NCBI RefSeq assembly: GCF_000002075.1
Contig: NW_004797401.1
Location: 1,104,543-1,168,542 of the forward strand
Reading direction: 5' to 3'
DNA: 64,000 nt
Source of the DNA: Aplysia californica
Lineage: Eukaryota > Mollusca > Gastropoda > Aplysiida > Aplysiidae
The position numbers and the translations under genes are program-made. Positions 23,608-60,988 of the stretch are shown here, piece by piece. The notes beneath the pieces are model-generated. The model made no database searches and had not been told where the DNA came from. It worked only from the letters and a program-made list of their open reading frames with translations. Numbering within the stretch: position 1 is the stretch's first letter; the number at the start of each line of letters is the position of its first letter.

Positions 23608-24095
23608 CAGTATAACACGGCTAAATCAAACACAGATTACTCGAAATCACGGATCTGTCGAACTGTGCCTGCGGTCCCGTTTTTTCTTTTCCTTTATCTT
23701 TGTAAGAAAATCACACAAAGCTCGAACTCAAACATGGAATAGTCAAACTAATTACGCCGCTGTAGAGGTTTAAGTCAATGTCCTTTGAGGGGTAATAATA
23801 AATTTTTTTTTAACAGAAAAAGGCCAATCGGTAAAACACCTCCTTCCCCCCTCCACAGAAGCAGCTGGCTGTGCTCCTTGTAGCGCGCAGCTCGACGCGC
23901 GTGCCAAGGCCCTATGCCTAGCTAGGCTTGTGTGGAGCTGGCGAGAGGACGGGTTGTGCATCACACGATCTATTGCTTTGCCCCTAAAGTAGCAATCTTT
24001 GTGCTTCCCTTGATTCTCTAACACAGCCAATGTCATAAGACTGTTCACTGTTCTGAGGCCGGTCCCGATGAATTCGAGGTATCCGTGGTATACTG
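23608..24095. mobile_element. 488-bp pogo-like MITE (copy 1)
   Basis: Left end CAGTATAACACGG, right end CCGTGGTATACTG followed by TA. Internal 'actcgaaatcac' and 'gtcgaactgtgcctgcggtcccg' recur in the copy at 33200-33370. No ORF. Ends of this kind (CAGTATAAC..., TA target) are typical of pogo/Tigger-like elements; the superfamily is inferred. Confidence 0.65.
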
Positions 24096-24745
24096 TATAA
24101 TATGTATTGGTGCTTGAAAGTCCCAAAAGCACACAGCTTTCCCATTTACTGTCGCTTTTGAGAGAAGTGTTTATTGTAGAATATGAAGAAAGTTTCTTTG
24201 CAAATTTATGGAAACAGTTCAGTCACTACGGCAGTTTGGATATAATTTTTCCCTTGCTGTTCGTGAAACAGATTATCGCATTCAAAAATGAATAGTTAAG
24301 AAGTTATTTTCTGCACAAATATGCTCTTATTGTCAGTTATGGGTCACATTACTCTTATTCTGCTTCCAAATTTTCTTTTGTTTATAGTATCTCCTTAAAA
24401 AGGTTGTGAGTAGCAATGACCTTATTTATTTTGACAGTGACATTCAGATTCATGTCTGTGCTGTATCTTTTTATCATTCCTTTTTGATGAATTACAGTAG
24501 TACAGATGTGTCTAGAGCTATCATCAAGTCTTTCGCAACGCCATATTATTACATCTGTATTGCTGTGTTTCTATATTCCATGTATTTCCTTTGTCTAAAT
24601 TGTATAGTGATGAGGCAAGTGTCTCCCTTTTTTAATGTCTTTCCTTGTGATCTTTCTCTGAAGTTAAATTCTCTTTGGATCTCAATTAAGATTTTTTTAA
24701 ACGATGAATCCCAACAAAAAATGAAATGAACTGCTTGCTTTTGCT

Positions 24746-24779
24746 GTAAAAAGTTAACACTTGTAAAAAGTTAACACTT
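24746..24779 (+). repeat. 17-bp tandem duplication
   Basis: The unit taaaaagttaacacttg occurs twice in direct succession. Confidence 0.8.
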
Positions 24780-25310
24780 GGCAATTCCATCTTGTTAAGA
24801 TGTCCTGTGCTAAAATGAACATAAAACCTTAGTTTACACTGGGTCCATGTTGTGTAGACAGGATTAGCTTGTCGGTTTTGTTGCATTGAAAGGATTTCAA
24901 ATAAAGCGGTATGCTCTCAGAAGACATTGATGTCTTTGTAAAACAATTCTGAAGTAACTCTATCTATTTTTCTTCTGCAAGTAAAATGGAAGGAAAGGGG
25001 AGATTGATGGATATATGGAAGAAAGAGCACATGGTGATTGCTGAGTTTCACACTTGCAAGCAGAAAGGGTGGGGTTTGGTGGGGTTTTTACCTTCTCTTC
25101 ATTGTTTCAGGCAAGATGTGAGTGTTTGTTGTCATGCTGTCTTGCTGCACACTTAAACTCAACTCAACTTTATAATATAATAGCTCTTGCTGCATGTGTT
25201 CCCACTGTTGTTTTGCTCCAAGACATATCGTGTTCTAACCAGCACTTTTGCTTTATCAATCATTTCTACGCATCAGGTAATATTTGTGACTTTGCTTATT
25301 TCCCTTTACA

Positions 25311-25473
25311 TTAACACTTTGCAGTCACACAGCCTGCAGTACAAAATACCCCATCTGGTCACCCAGCCAGGAGAGCAACTGCAACAGACTTCTCGGGCAT
25401 GTTCTGCGCCAGGTGACCGGAACGGATAATTTTCAGCGGCTCATTATTACGCCAAGTGACTGCAAAGTGTTAA
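25311..25473. mobile_element. 163-bp TTAA-flanked MITE with perfect ends
   Basis: TTAACACTTTGCAGTCAC at the left and GTGACTGCAAAGTGTTAA at the right are exact reverse complements over 18 bp, including the TTAA. Short non-coding interior. A piggyBac-type MITE is the simplest reading. Confidence 0.82.
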
Positions 25474-28400
25474 TAAATTATGTTACATTGATTTAGCATT
25501 CTTCTTTTCCTTTTATGAGTTTATTTTCTGGTTGTGAAATTTCTTTATGCTCCTTTTTAAACATTCAGTTGCTGATTTTCTGTTTCCAAATCAAAATTAT
25601 TTCTTGGTACGATTTTTTATACTTTATTACCCATAATTGTTATGGTTTCTTTATAATTGATTAATTTAAATTAGACCCACAGTTGTCAGTTTTACAATTC
25701 ATGTATTTTGTAGTGTCTTGTTCTAACATCGGTTTTAAATGCCTCGTTTTTTTCTAGGATATTTGTAATTTATTTTCTTTCCTGCCCTCATATTCTCAGC
25801 TAAAGTGACGACAGTTCTTCGGGCTGGGGTTTTGCTCAAGTTATGAAGAAGACACTCCAATTGTTACCTTTTGGGCTATAAAGTAAATTCCCCTTTTCGC
25901 GAAATGATTTTTTCTCTATTTCTGTGCTGCAGGTGTTGTAATCTGCAAAAGGTGAACAAAAACATCCCGTATGCTCATTACAAATTTATAAAGTAGAGTA
26001 ACACAAAATATGGACTTTTCTATTAGTAATACTATTAGCAGATGTGCAGCCGGTGTGCATTAGATTGGGGTCAACAGAAAGTTATATTAATTGAAGAGCT
26101 TCCCGAAAGGGTTTTTTTTCCCCAAAATTTTCTAATAACAATTTCAATGCTCAAATGTGTTCATTGCTTATATAGATGTCTGGCTCTTTTCATCTTAGTA
26201 CATGTACAAGCAGCTGAATACAAACTGACAATAAACTAAACTAGTTCCACTTTCATGTAATAGTAATAGATTACTGTTGCATACAGCTTTATATCTTTTT
26301 GGATGCTTTTAATAGTATCAGAGATATTGGAGAGTGCAAGTATAGATTGTTTCATATGTGTGTGATAGGTGTTTGTCTCCTGGGGGTATGAGTATGACTA
26401 CGCAATCATTCCATTATTTTTTAAGTCTGCACGTGCTAAAGAAGGCCAATTAAAAGGAAACGGAAGCATAAAGATGTCAGGGTTGCATCTACATTTGCTT
26501 TATTGTGAGTGATACGTGAGGAATTTTACCATTTTTTAACCCTCCAGTGTCGTCATGTAAGAAATATTGTAGGCAAACTTTTTCTAGGATTGTGGATGTA
26601 ATTTGTACAGTAGATAAAAGTGCAGTTTTGAGCTTCACACAGCACCATTTCGGGAGTTTACATGCTCTTGCAGTGGCACTAAAGAAATAGTGCATTGTGT
26701 TACCAGGACCCACTTTGTGTTATAGAGCCCATGACATCATGAAAGTTCTAAGATGCATTTGTTACTTTCGGCTGACAAAAAAGAATAGCTGTTTTGGGGT
26801 TTTTTCATGTTTATTTGTATTAGTAATATTAGATTCATATAATTACTCATCAATACAATTAGTCAACTTATATAAATTTACACTTTCCTTTCTCATTAAA
26901 CAAGTGATTTAATCATGCTTCTTAGTGTAGTGTAATGAAACATGGTCTCTACTGGCTTATAGTTATATGTGCCATAATTCAAGAAATAAGAATTCAGTCT
27001 GAAATGTTTTTTCCAAGGACTTAAAATCTTGAACAAAGGGGCTACTTCTATTATTCTGTGAACTATTGAAACTATAGGTTATTATATTTTGTTGCCATAA
27101 TAAAAACAACACCAACGGGAGATGTAATGGCTTGTTTTGTTCATTGTTTATTTTACTTCAAAGCGCCAAGACTGCCTTGAGGTAGAGCCACCAGGGAGTG
27201 AGTGCAATAGCAGTAATCTTTATTATTATTCCAAAAGTTGTTTTCTTTTTAAAATGTTACGAGTTCCAAGACTGTAAAGTGCAAAACAATGACTTCTGAA
27301 AAACTGCAGTGTCGAGGATGAATTTGTTGACATTTAATAACATCAAGGAAGACAGAATTCTTTGCCAATTCAAACAGCTCTGGGTATTAAAAATATTATG
27401 CTTTTGTTCATGTTTACCGTCCCTAGCTCTATTGAATTTGCTGAATGAGTGTTCGTGGCACTCTCAATATAAAAGTAGTTTATGTCTTATAAAAATTTTA
27501 TGAAGTTTTTTTACTGGGCTTTAAAATTTAAAAAATAGTTGTTTTTTTAATGGGTTGTCCGAACTGACTGAGAATCACCACCAACTTTGACAAGGACACT
27601 TTTCTTATGTCCTAGTAAAACTACAGGAAGCTCAAAGACTATACTTTAAACCACAGCTAATTAGGCCCTCCTTATTAATTATAGGTAGTATAGTTGTGGC
27701 TTACTGGATGTTGACCAAATACGGCATTCAGTCTGGTGCTCCAGAATATGCTTTTGTGTATGCTTAATTTGAATGCCCTTCTAAACATGAGTACGTCAGT
27801 TTGAAAACAGAGCGCTTTACTTTCTGGTTAGAGTTTGGGATGAGGAAGGGACGAAGAGGACGCTACACTAAAATGAATGACACTTGATTGTGTGTAGAAT
27901 GATATGTTCCTGTGTGTTATTCCTCGTTTAGAGGGGTTGTGTCTCCTGCTGGTGTGTATTGGGCTGTACTTGTTGCCCTGACCCATACGTGGTTAATGTT
28001 TGTGAACATTCTCGTATAATATATAGAAGTCCACTGTTTTACACTGATAATTTAGACTGTTGACTCTTGTCTTCTGCCCACTGAGAATGTAGCTGAGACT
28101 GTGTTGTGATCACTCGTTTTCCTGTGCATGTATGTTAAAAGTAAGAAAAGAGCTTATTTTGTACTGTATTATTAGCCAGGCAGTTTTTCAATGTACACTC
28201 ATCTAATTATTGCAGTATACATGTATTCATGTATTCTTCATGCTGTTGAATCACTTTGTCTGGTGGCAGCTGTGAAGATTGGTGCAGTATTTATCCTTCT
28301 TATGTCCATAAGTATGCTTACAAAAATTGTTACCACTTCTGCGATTTCATTTTTCATACAGATGGGACAAGGCATGCAAGCCCTGGCATTTTTTTAGATG

Positions 28401-29387
28401 TGAGGTTTGCAACACACATTATGTAGATACAGTATTATTGTCTTTATCATTTACTCTGAGAAAAATATTGAAAATTGTAGCAATGTTCTTTTAGTTTTAG
28501 TTGAAATGCGGATTGGTAAGATGTTTCAGACATGTACTTTTTGGTTTTAGGTTTGTCTTTGGCAGGTTTGCCTACCTATATAATAATATGATTATGTAAA
28601 GCATGCACACCATAAGTCAAATAAGTATTGAAGTTTCAACAAGACTCTGAAATTATGTTCCTAAAGCCATTCCTCAATTTGATTCTTCACTATACACATA
28701 AGCCAATGATAAAGAATGATTAAGTGCTTGGACAATACTGTCCTGAAAATTGTAATGGAACATGAGATACATCTTTTTTTTTTTCCGAGAGAAAGTTTCC
28801 ACACCCTCAGCCAAAGTCGTAAGTTTGTATCGTGTTCTGTCTTATTCATTACATGTGTATCATTTTCCCCAGCTTCTTCCTTCGAAATCAAAACTATACA
28901 TGTATTCATATATATATACCGATGCCGAAATATTCAAAATATTTATCATTCTTTTTATTTTTACTTAAGTGTTCATTTTCATAACTCTTCCATTCTTTCA
29001 TTGTTGTATTTATAGGGTTCACATTGTATTTTTAGTTTTGTACCTGAAGCAATCATGTGTGATAATGATGGTATATTTTGATGATTGTTGCCCTTAGCTC
29101 ATGATGTACTTTGTATTCTAAGCCTACTTACAAACATATTTGTATTGGGAGCCTGAAATATTACAACACTGTCCTCTTTAAAATTCCTTTTGCAATGAAA
29201 CAATGAAGTTCCTATTGCTAACAACAAGGCTTTCATCGTGTTTTTTCATTTTCGTCAGTTAGTAGTCCTCTTTATAATTTGGAGTGGTGTTCAGATGTCC
29301 TGTTCGTTGCCTTTCCATGGTTTACAGAAACGTTCAGGTAATGTTACAGTCTTGACAGTGACAGAAGTGTTTCGAGAAGGCCACCTT

Positions 29388-29420
29388 TATTCTCACCCCG
29401 GGTGAGTGACTCGCTATTGT

Positions 29421-29453
<33 letters not shown>

Positions 29454-30252
29454 CCGGTGAGAATAGCTCCCATCCCGGTGAGGGCATGAGGCGAGGACTC
29501 CCCCCTGACCCCTCGCAAGCCGATAAAAAATAAAATCACCCTGGCCCTTGATGGCTTACCGCATGTGGCTGGGAAGGAATAATAATAATGTAAAAACATT
29601 TTTCGCCTCTCCAGTTTAAAAAAGGCTCACTACACACGATACTGCTCGGGATGTGGGACAGGCCGGCGGCCGAACCATTCGTTGTTTACACACTTAACGA
29701 TGGCAGGCCTCTCTGCCTACACACAATAAATTATGGTTCAAGGAACAGACTGCGTGTACGAACGTAATGAGACACGAGCACGAAACAATAAATGCTCATG
29801 CACGATGGTAGAAGGGTTGTAAATTATTTGGACCAAATGGGCGAGGGCGTTAAATTGTGTTAACTAATTTAATAATTGAGCAATTCAAGCTCTTTTCTTC
29901 ACTCTCATTTTTTTCGTTTATTCTTTTTTTCTTGCCCCTTTGTTCTTGAACCTTTGGAGTTTGGAGCCAAAAAAAAAAAAGAGCCAGAGAGCCAAATGAA
30001 ATTCTCCGGGCCAGACACGATCCAAAAGAACCAAATTTCTGGGATTTGGCTCCAAACTGACAATTCTAACTGAGACGATTCGGACACAGAGTGACGAACG
30101 TCGAACATGATGCTGTGGAGCATCTGCCCTGACCCCTCTCCCAGGGTCATGTCCGTTAACCTCAGACCTGATCCCTCTAGGGTCATTTCCAGTAAAACAA
30201 AGGGGTGAGAATAGCGAGACATGGGTTATTCTCACCTGAGGTGAGAATAACC
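29388..30252. mobile_element. Putative element built from TTATTCTCACC inverted motifs
   Basis: The motif TTATTCTCACC or its reverse occurs five times. At 29388-29408/29447-29465 it flanks a (CA)n tract as 20-bp arms. At 30224-30252 two 13-bp arms GGTTATTCTCACC/GGTGAGAATAACC are separated by TGA. Single copies occur in between (30200). The outer motifs are inverted, so the whole may be one transposon. Confidence 0.4.
29421..29449. repeat. (CA)n microsatellite in hairpin loop
   Basis: (CA)14 between two inverted arms of about 20 bp. Confidence 0.9.
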
Positions 30253-30265
30253 ACTTCCTTTCAAG

Positions 30266-30515
30266 AAGTTAACAGTCGGTTTCTTTTAAGCACAAGGGGG
30301 CTATCTTAAAAAATGCTGTTTTGAGAAAATCAAAGGTAAAGTTTTTGCCCCTCATTCAGTTTCTAAGACTTTTTCTATATATATAACCAAACAAATATAC
30401 ACACCAATGAAACCAAACTGCTATCGGTAGGACAATGCCCACTTTTGGTGTAGGTAAAGATTTCTGGAAACCCCGAAATTTGGGTTAGCCCGCTTGTCCT
30501 TAAAAACGACCAGTT
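30266..30515 (-). mobile_element. 250-bp MITE (copy 2, inverted relative to 321-518)
   Basis: Ends 'aacagtcggtttcttttaag' and, reversed, 'aactggtcgtttttaaggac'. The interior matches 321-518 on the opposite strand and keeps about 60 bp that copy 1 lacks. Confidence 0.75.
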
Positions 30516-31292
30516 AATACCAGTAATCTTCACTCTGCTTTCAAAGTGGGTGGTTGATCGATGATCTGGTATGGTTTGCTTCTTCTTTCCTATATCAAAC
30601 ATCTACCGTCTTTATTTCTCCTCCTTGTTTACTTAATATATTACTCCGACTAGGAGTGATACTTTCTCTCGAAAGCGAAAAGCCCTGCTCAGCGAGTTGT
30701 GGCATTTGTGATCATTAGAAATTGATTGCTGTTATTTCCCTTGCTTACTTTTATCTCTTTACCAGTCAATGAGTCAATAATGTCTCTTCATTCTTGGAAG
30801 TTAAAATGTTATCATCAGTTAACGATCAATGAACTATTAGTAGTAACACCACCAATAATCTTCAGCACATATTTTATTACCTATTTGCATTGCAAGTGCT
30901 TTGAAACTCTTACTAAAGAAAAATATTTTGTCGACATTCGTTGTGAGTTACCACCTCTTAAATAGCATCAGTTGTGCTGAATGTGGCATGAATGTCGTCA
31001 AATAGACTTTCAAAATTGTCTTGGCATAGAAATCATGAAAGCACACCAAAAGCTCCAAAATTATTTTTCAGCAAAATCAACTTTATAAAAAATTATGTTT
31101 GTTGCATCCAACAGTGAAACTGACAAAAACAAATCAAGTATTTCAAATTATCAGTGTTTATTTTACTGTGTGATACAATTGCACAGGTGTACAAATATGC
31201 ATCAGGTATATTGCACATTGGAATGGTTCTTAAATGTAGAAAATATTACTATACAAAATATTATCATAAATTGTCAAAATCAAGTTGGAATA

Positions 31293-32080
31293 TAGTCAAA
31301 CCTGTGTTAGACGGAATCGCAAGGGAGCCAGAAAAAAAAATTCCGTCTTAGAAGGGGAATTTAGGGGGGAGATGGAGGGGTCTTTTTCAAAGGCCGAGCT
31401 GGTGGGATTACGGGTCATTTGTCCGGTCGGCAAGCAGTGGTCAAAACTTCACATCTCTCAACTGCTATGCCTCTCTGATGCATCAGTCTTATTTATCCAA
31501 CTACCACCAGTGCTTGCATTTCATAGGACCACTGTTCGGTCTCTTAAAAACAGAAAAGTTTGAACATCTCCTTTGCTTCCACCCTTAGCCCCACCAATCA
31601 GTGCAACAAGCACAGTCAACCAATGCCACCCCTCACAGCCATGTAACAACGATTACAGAAACTTTCTCAGCTGGCTATATACCACCAGGGCGGCAGGCAA
31701 TGGTCAAACTAATTTCACAACTCTGGCTACCCAAGACAGTTTCCGTTATGGCTAGCTACTCAAGCACTTTCACTGGCACTCGTGAGATTTCACACCCACA
31801 TAGCCCTGAGCTCACATAGATGGGGTAACATTCTACCCCCAAATTGCACCCCTATTCCCCTTCTTCGTCCGGCAGCATACGGCGTTAAGTTTAGAGCCGG
31901 CGGAACTAAATCAGGGCTGAGTGGGCAAAGCATTTTCGGTCTTAGACAGATAATATCCTTCAAAGGGAGCAGAATTTTCTTTCAGTTTCTGCGTTGGACA
32001 GGTTTCCGTTTTATACAGGTAATTAAAGAGGAATATGTCAAGGGGGTAGTAGGGAGATTCCGTTAAGACAGGTGCGATTG
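31293..32080 (+). mobile_element. TA-flanked element, CAGTCGAACC family (copy B)
   Basis: Left end TAGTCAAACCTGTGTTAGAC after TA; right end TTAAGACAGGTGCGATTG. Alignable with copy A along its length, in the same orientation. The right TA is mutated. No ORF. Confidence 0.8.
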
Positions 32081-32238
32081 TCCATATTAAAGTCATGGGC
32101 CCTGCGTGGTTTTGAGGCCCAACTCTTTCCCAATACAAAGCCAAATATCTCGTCCCGATGCCCTCATACTGTCTTGCGTTTCCTTTATTTAAACAGAGTC
32201 ACAAGATGTATTGCTTTAGCAATTGTATGGATGCGTGA

Positions 32239-32432
32239 TGAAATCCGGCACTCATCACTAGAAACTGTTCAAAGGCACAAAAAATTGTAAACTTAAAGTT
32301 TTCATGCTTTGGAAGTCACCAGACTTTGGCGGCTATTTTCTCCTTAAATTCACCTTTGATAACAGTTAACAGGCTCCCTTGACACTTCCATAACTCCATA
32401 CAAGCCAAAAAATTGACAAGCACCTGATTTCA
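32239..32432. mobile_element. MITE with GAAATCAGGC-type ends (copy 1)
   Basis: Left end TGAAATCCGGCACTCATCAC; right end, reversed, TGAAATCAGGTGCTTGTCAA. Internal 'aaaggcacaaaaa' and 'gaagtcaccagactttggcg' recur in the longer copy at 47534-47941. Confidence 0.55.
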
Positions 32433-33199
32433 CAGTGCAGGGACACAATTGTTTTACTTATAAGGTAATTGTAATTCCTGCACAAAGAGCGACCATGGTA
32501 AGCTTTGATAAAGTCAGTTACATCAGGCTTGTGACAGAGCATGCCTTTACCTGTAGCTTAGTTAGTTTCAAGTTGAGCTAGGGTGCCAGTGGTTCTGGAT
32601 CAGTACCCTAGGGGACACTTCTGAACTTTGGTTGTACTGTGAGTATTCAACACACTACACCCTCTTGGTTCTACCCTATCGGAGATTGCTAATAAATTAG
32701 GAAGTCCTGTCTCTTACTTAAATAACCTTCGAGCACTGCTGCCAACCTTTCAAAACCAAAAAAACCCCAGATCAACACATACTTTTCTGCATTGAGTGAA
32801 TTCAAAGCAGCCACTATAATGTAGAGAGTATATTTATAGGGTTCCTTCTAATAATTCGGTCTTGAAAGTTCATAATATAATTTATTCAGCATTGACGAGT
32901 CAATGAGGAGCAATAGGCCTACTTGAAAACCGAAAAACCAATTTTTTTCGGACACAAAAAATGAACTCTTGTACTCAAACCCTCAAAAAGGTATTAAATA
33001 TGTTTTTTATGCATGTAGCCTACTGGTTGGCAGCTATGTCACAGTGTTGAAAGAGGCACTGGATTCAACCCATACAATTTCCAATAACTACAGTAACTGT
33101 CATATATAGACATTGGCCCAAGGTACAGAGTATTGATAAACCCAGCACTCTATCAGCTTAACTTCTCACAGATAGGTATTCCCATATCTACATAACCTA

Positions 33200-33370
33200 C
33201 ACTACATAACACGGAAATTACGAACACAGAAAACTCGAAATCACACATCCATTGAACTGTGCCTGCAGTCCCGAGGTTTTTTTTTTCTTCTATATCTTCG
33301 TAATCGTAAGATATTCCTCGAACTACCCAGTCTGGTCCTGACGAATTCGAGCTCTGCGTGTTTTACCGTA
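33200..33370. mobile_element. Pogo-like MITE (copy 2, short)
   Basis: Shares 'taacacgg', 'actcgaaatcac', 'gaactgtgcctgc', 'tcctgacgaattcgag' and the 'ttttaccgta' end with 23608-24095. Lacks about 300 bp of that copy's interior. Confidence 0.6.
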
Positions 33371-34178
33371 TTTTTAGATTCTCAGATGTGTTTACGAAAA
33401 ACAGCTGAAACTGTAAAATATGGACAAAAATGGATTTTCGACCCCTCAACTATTGAAAATTGAACAAACGACAAACATGAAATATGTGCGGATGTAGTAT
33501 GAACATGGAAAGTATTATGAGAAGTGAAAATGGGAACAAGTGATTAGTAAGAACGCCACATGAAGTGGCAGTGTGTAGGTAAAGGGAATTACAGATCGCC
33601 ACTTGAGCTAAAGGGAAAGAGTTTACAACTAAAGAGAAGATTTAATTCCTGAAAAGAGCATAGGAAAGATATTTTTACTTCGCAAAGAATTAAGTTAAAA
33701 ATTAAGCCTGAAGATGAAATTGCAACACCTGTTCATGTTGTAAACATCATCCAGACATGCCAAAAGCTCAGTTGATATAGTGCTGTTGTCATCCTGGGAT
33801 GGAATCCTTGCTGAAACAAGCTTTATTGGTTGGGGTTTTCAGCCATCCATCCCACTGTTAAGACTAAAGAAGGAAATTCAGAAACCCAGTTCTCTCGTCA
33901 ACCTACAAGTTCTGCCTCTAACTCTAAACGGTCTTTAAAATGTTTCAAAAGAAGATGAAAAATAAAGAGTCCCTTGCCCTCTTTTCACTGCCACAAACAA
34001 TCCTTTCTTCTGATACACATGGCGGACCCATCAAGTCCTCCATGAACAAATAACATCCTTTCGATCATTGTTGTATAATACATGTTATGAATTTTGTCAC
34101 AGGTCAGATCTCTAAAACAATGGTGCTGAAAGTAATGGACGAGAAGAATACATGAGCTGAGCAACGTGACTTGACCGC

Positions 34179-34203
34179 GGGGGGGGGGGGGGGGGGGGGG
34201 GGG
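34179..34203. repeat. Poly-G tract
   Basis: 25-base G homopolymer, preceded by CGCG-like sequence. Confidence 0.95.
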
Positions 34204-35430
34204 ATCACAACATCAAATTCACTGGAATGTTATTTGACCATTGAAAGTGCAGATCAAAGTACTAATGATCACAGTCAACAGTAATAGCTATTATAATACA
34301 AATGTCTCTGGAAAGGAAGGACATGGATATCACTTCAATAATTCATTATTTTATACGACTAGTGCAGTCTCTGGATAAATGCTTTATTCCATATTTCAAT
34401 CCTGTTGGCCTTATACCCAGTGCACATTGCCAGTCGAATTCATTTGATTCAGTCTGGGCTAGCAAAAGCTACCATTTTAGCATTAATCAACTGAATTTGA
34501 CTGTGACCTTAAAAATCACTCACATTTGTTTTTCAAGATTGCAAGTCGAACTGGTCACAGCTGTTGGATGTGAACAGCCAATCACAAGACTTGTTGCCTA
34601 TGAGTCACAAGGTCTGCGTCATATTTTTTTTTTGCGCAGTATAGATTTGGAGAGGCTGACACTGACAGGTCTAGAAAGCTATCAACATTTCCTATGTCTG
34701 TGAGATTCAAAAACCTCTCTACAAAGCAACTGTGATATGTGGCAGTCAGCACTTGAAGCCATTATTGAAGGAAATAGCTGTGTCGTGAACGCCAAGATTT
34801 GAGTACAATAACACTGCTCATCAGTCAAAGTTTTATATCTTTTAAGGGGATCCACTGGTCAGATCAGTAAATCTTTTGAAAAAATATCAGTTTTCGGATT
34901 TTGAAATATCTTAATAGATATCAATATCAAGGATCCATCTTTAGAAGCCTAATTCCTTTATCAAACTTGGAAATAGCTGGAAAATGCATTTGAGAGAGGT
35001 AGCAATGTAGGAAAATCTTCACCAAAAATTATCTCTCTTTGCAGTTTTCTCAGAATTGTTTATCTGACCAGGTTGCAACACTATATTGAATAGATCTCAG
35101 AAAGTTACTGTCAGAATTGTTTTAAATTTGGACACAATCTTTCATACACATTTCTCTATAACTTTACAGGAGCATTTTTGCTGTTTATGGAACACATTTG
35201 GAGTTTTGGGCCTTTTTTATTTAACAAAATCTTAAAATATTGGAGACCTGAATGTGGTGCATAACAAGGACTGTAAGGCTCACAAGTTATTACAGAAAAT
35301 TCAAATTTGGCTCTGTAAGGTTGTTCTACCTACCAACAGTATTCACCATGCCAAATATTAGGCTTCTATCTTGATGAGTGTTGATGATTGACAAAATATA
35401 AAATTGGTTTTAAAAATGCTGAATCAATCC

Positions 35431-35436
35431 TTTATT
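35431..35436 (-). other. Candidate poly(A) signal for WDR13
   Basis: AATAAA on the minus strand, 965 bp after the stop codon. Another AATAAA lies at 35216-35221. Which is used cannot be told from sequence alone. Confidence 0.3.
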
Positions 35437-36400
35437 TTTGATGGCTTGAGATTATTATGGCTAAAATCTTGAATTTTTTTTGCTTGGTAACCTTTTTTGT
35501 ACTATGTCACCCCCTTTGATGCAGAAAAGCAAGCTTTAGACCAAAAACTATAGCATTTGGGTGTTGACCATAGCTACACCCCCTTAACAACTTGATCAAA
35601 TTTGACACAAGGGAGGGGTCTATTCGTGGTGTGTACTGAAGCTGCCATTAATCGATCTGATCTGACTCCATCCAATCCTGCCAATGGGCATCTAGAATTG
35701 GGAAGATTGATAATAAAACAAGAGAAATAAGCTGCACATATATGCCCAGGTTTTTCCATTAAATAATCTGATACAAAAACAAAAATCAGTATGTTCTCCC
35801 TTAAGAAAAATAGAACTGGTACCAGTATCAAGTACTTTGGGCGAAAGAGACTCTGCGTATTCATCACCAAATCTGAGCAGAGTAGAGTTTACAAATGTAC
35901 TTTAATATAATAAATTATTGCTCCAATATAAAGAAATCACCAAGCAGCAAAGACAGAGATCTCAAACAGTTCTGAAGGGACATTTAGTTTACCTTCCATC
36001 CCTATCAAAAGTTCTTATGCTTTTTTCTTTAACAAGTATACATATATACTTATTCTTAAATTGAAATGCAACAGGTTTTATCAAATGAAGAAAAGGATGT
36101 TTAAAAAATTGCTTTAAAAAAGTTCAGGATAATAAAACATTGAGAAAACAGGAAATAGAACTAACTCAAAGTGACACCTCTCAATGTATGATTAAGTAGT
36201 ATTTCTCACATGAAGACAAAAAGTCCCTTTATCTATAACATGCCAAGCATAAAAAAGGATGAAGTAAGTCACAGTCACTTTTTCATCAAGTCTATTACTA
36301 AACCATAATTACTATCATGATACATTGTAGAAAAGTAGTTCCATGATATAGCAACAAATGAAAACTTCTCAAAGCTAATTAAGTGCTCTTTCAATGAATA

Positions 36401-60139
<23,739 letters not shown>

Positions 60140-60988
60140 CTGAAAGAGAATAATTTTAAAGATAGATTTTTAAAGACAAAAATCTTAATCTCATGGGATA
60201 AAGATCAATCAAAGTAAAAAAAAGTGGAAAAAACTATTATCTGCATACAATCCACTCACATTCTATAGTTGTAGGCCTAACCTTTAAAGATTTGCACACT
60301 GTCAAATACAATAGGAGTACAAGTACATTTACCTCACTTCTTTCAAAAGTTACCACTTGACCTACAAACCTATTTTCGACTATCTTGAGGCCACATTTAG
60401 TGTCAGTGCAAATTTGTGTAAACATTTTATGCCCCCTATTGATACAAATCAGATAATTATCTAGAAAACAAGCAGCTTCCAGCCCATCTGGCCTGTCAAA
60501 AATGAATCAACATTATAACATAATACAGAAACAAAGTATGGTAGGCCTGCCATCATCACTGAAACATCTTTTTGGTAGCCATTTCATCAAAACAAAACAA
60601 AATTATTCTAAAGTAAATGCCTAAAAAGCTAAGAAATGGCACAAAATTAGTAAAACTGTCATAATAAGCAGTGTCTATAAAACCCAGGTGAAAATTGTTC
60701 CTGTGACTCACAAACATGTTATACATCACACATGTACTTGACTATTACTACTACACTGAGAAACATCCCATACCCCAAATGTCATTAATTTTAAAACTAT
60801 CAAAGACAAAAGGTGGCTGCAGTTTGATCAAACATAATAAATTGAACTATCACTATCATTAGAAATTTCATCCAGGTTGTGGGTTTTTTTGGCTGCTGAA
60901 CAGAAAAATTGTTAATTCTTTCCTAAAGTTTTGGCAAAGAATTATACTTATTTTTCTTATCAATACAACACAAAGACCACGACAAAAT

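Larger units (their letters stand above)
20707..36400. other. Intergenic region between convergent genes
   Basis: 15.7 kb between the LMTK stop and the WDR13 stop. It should contain both 3' UTRs. The elements found in it are listed separately. No ORF with recognisable protein similarity or with exon-like splice context was found on either strand. Confidence 0.7.

Noticed and set aside
26537-26560. TTAACCCTCCAGTGTCG as another TTAA MITE end
   Set aside because: No matching inverted end found within several kb.
31573-31819. Overlapping short frames at 31.6 kb as a gene
   Set aside because: They lie wholly inside the non-coding repeat copy B and have equivalents in copies A and C with different frames.
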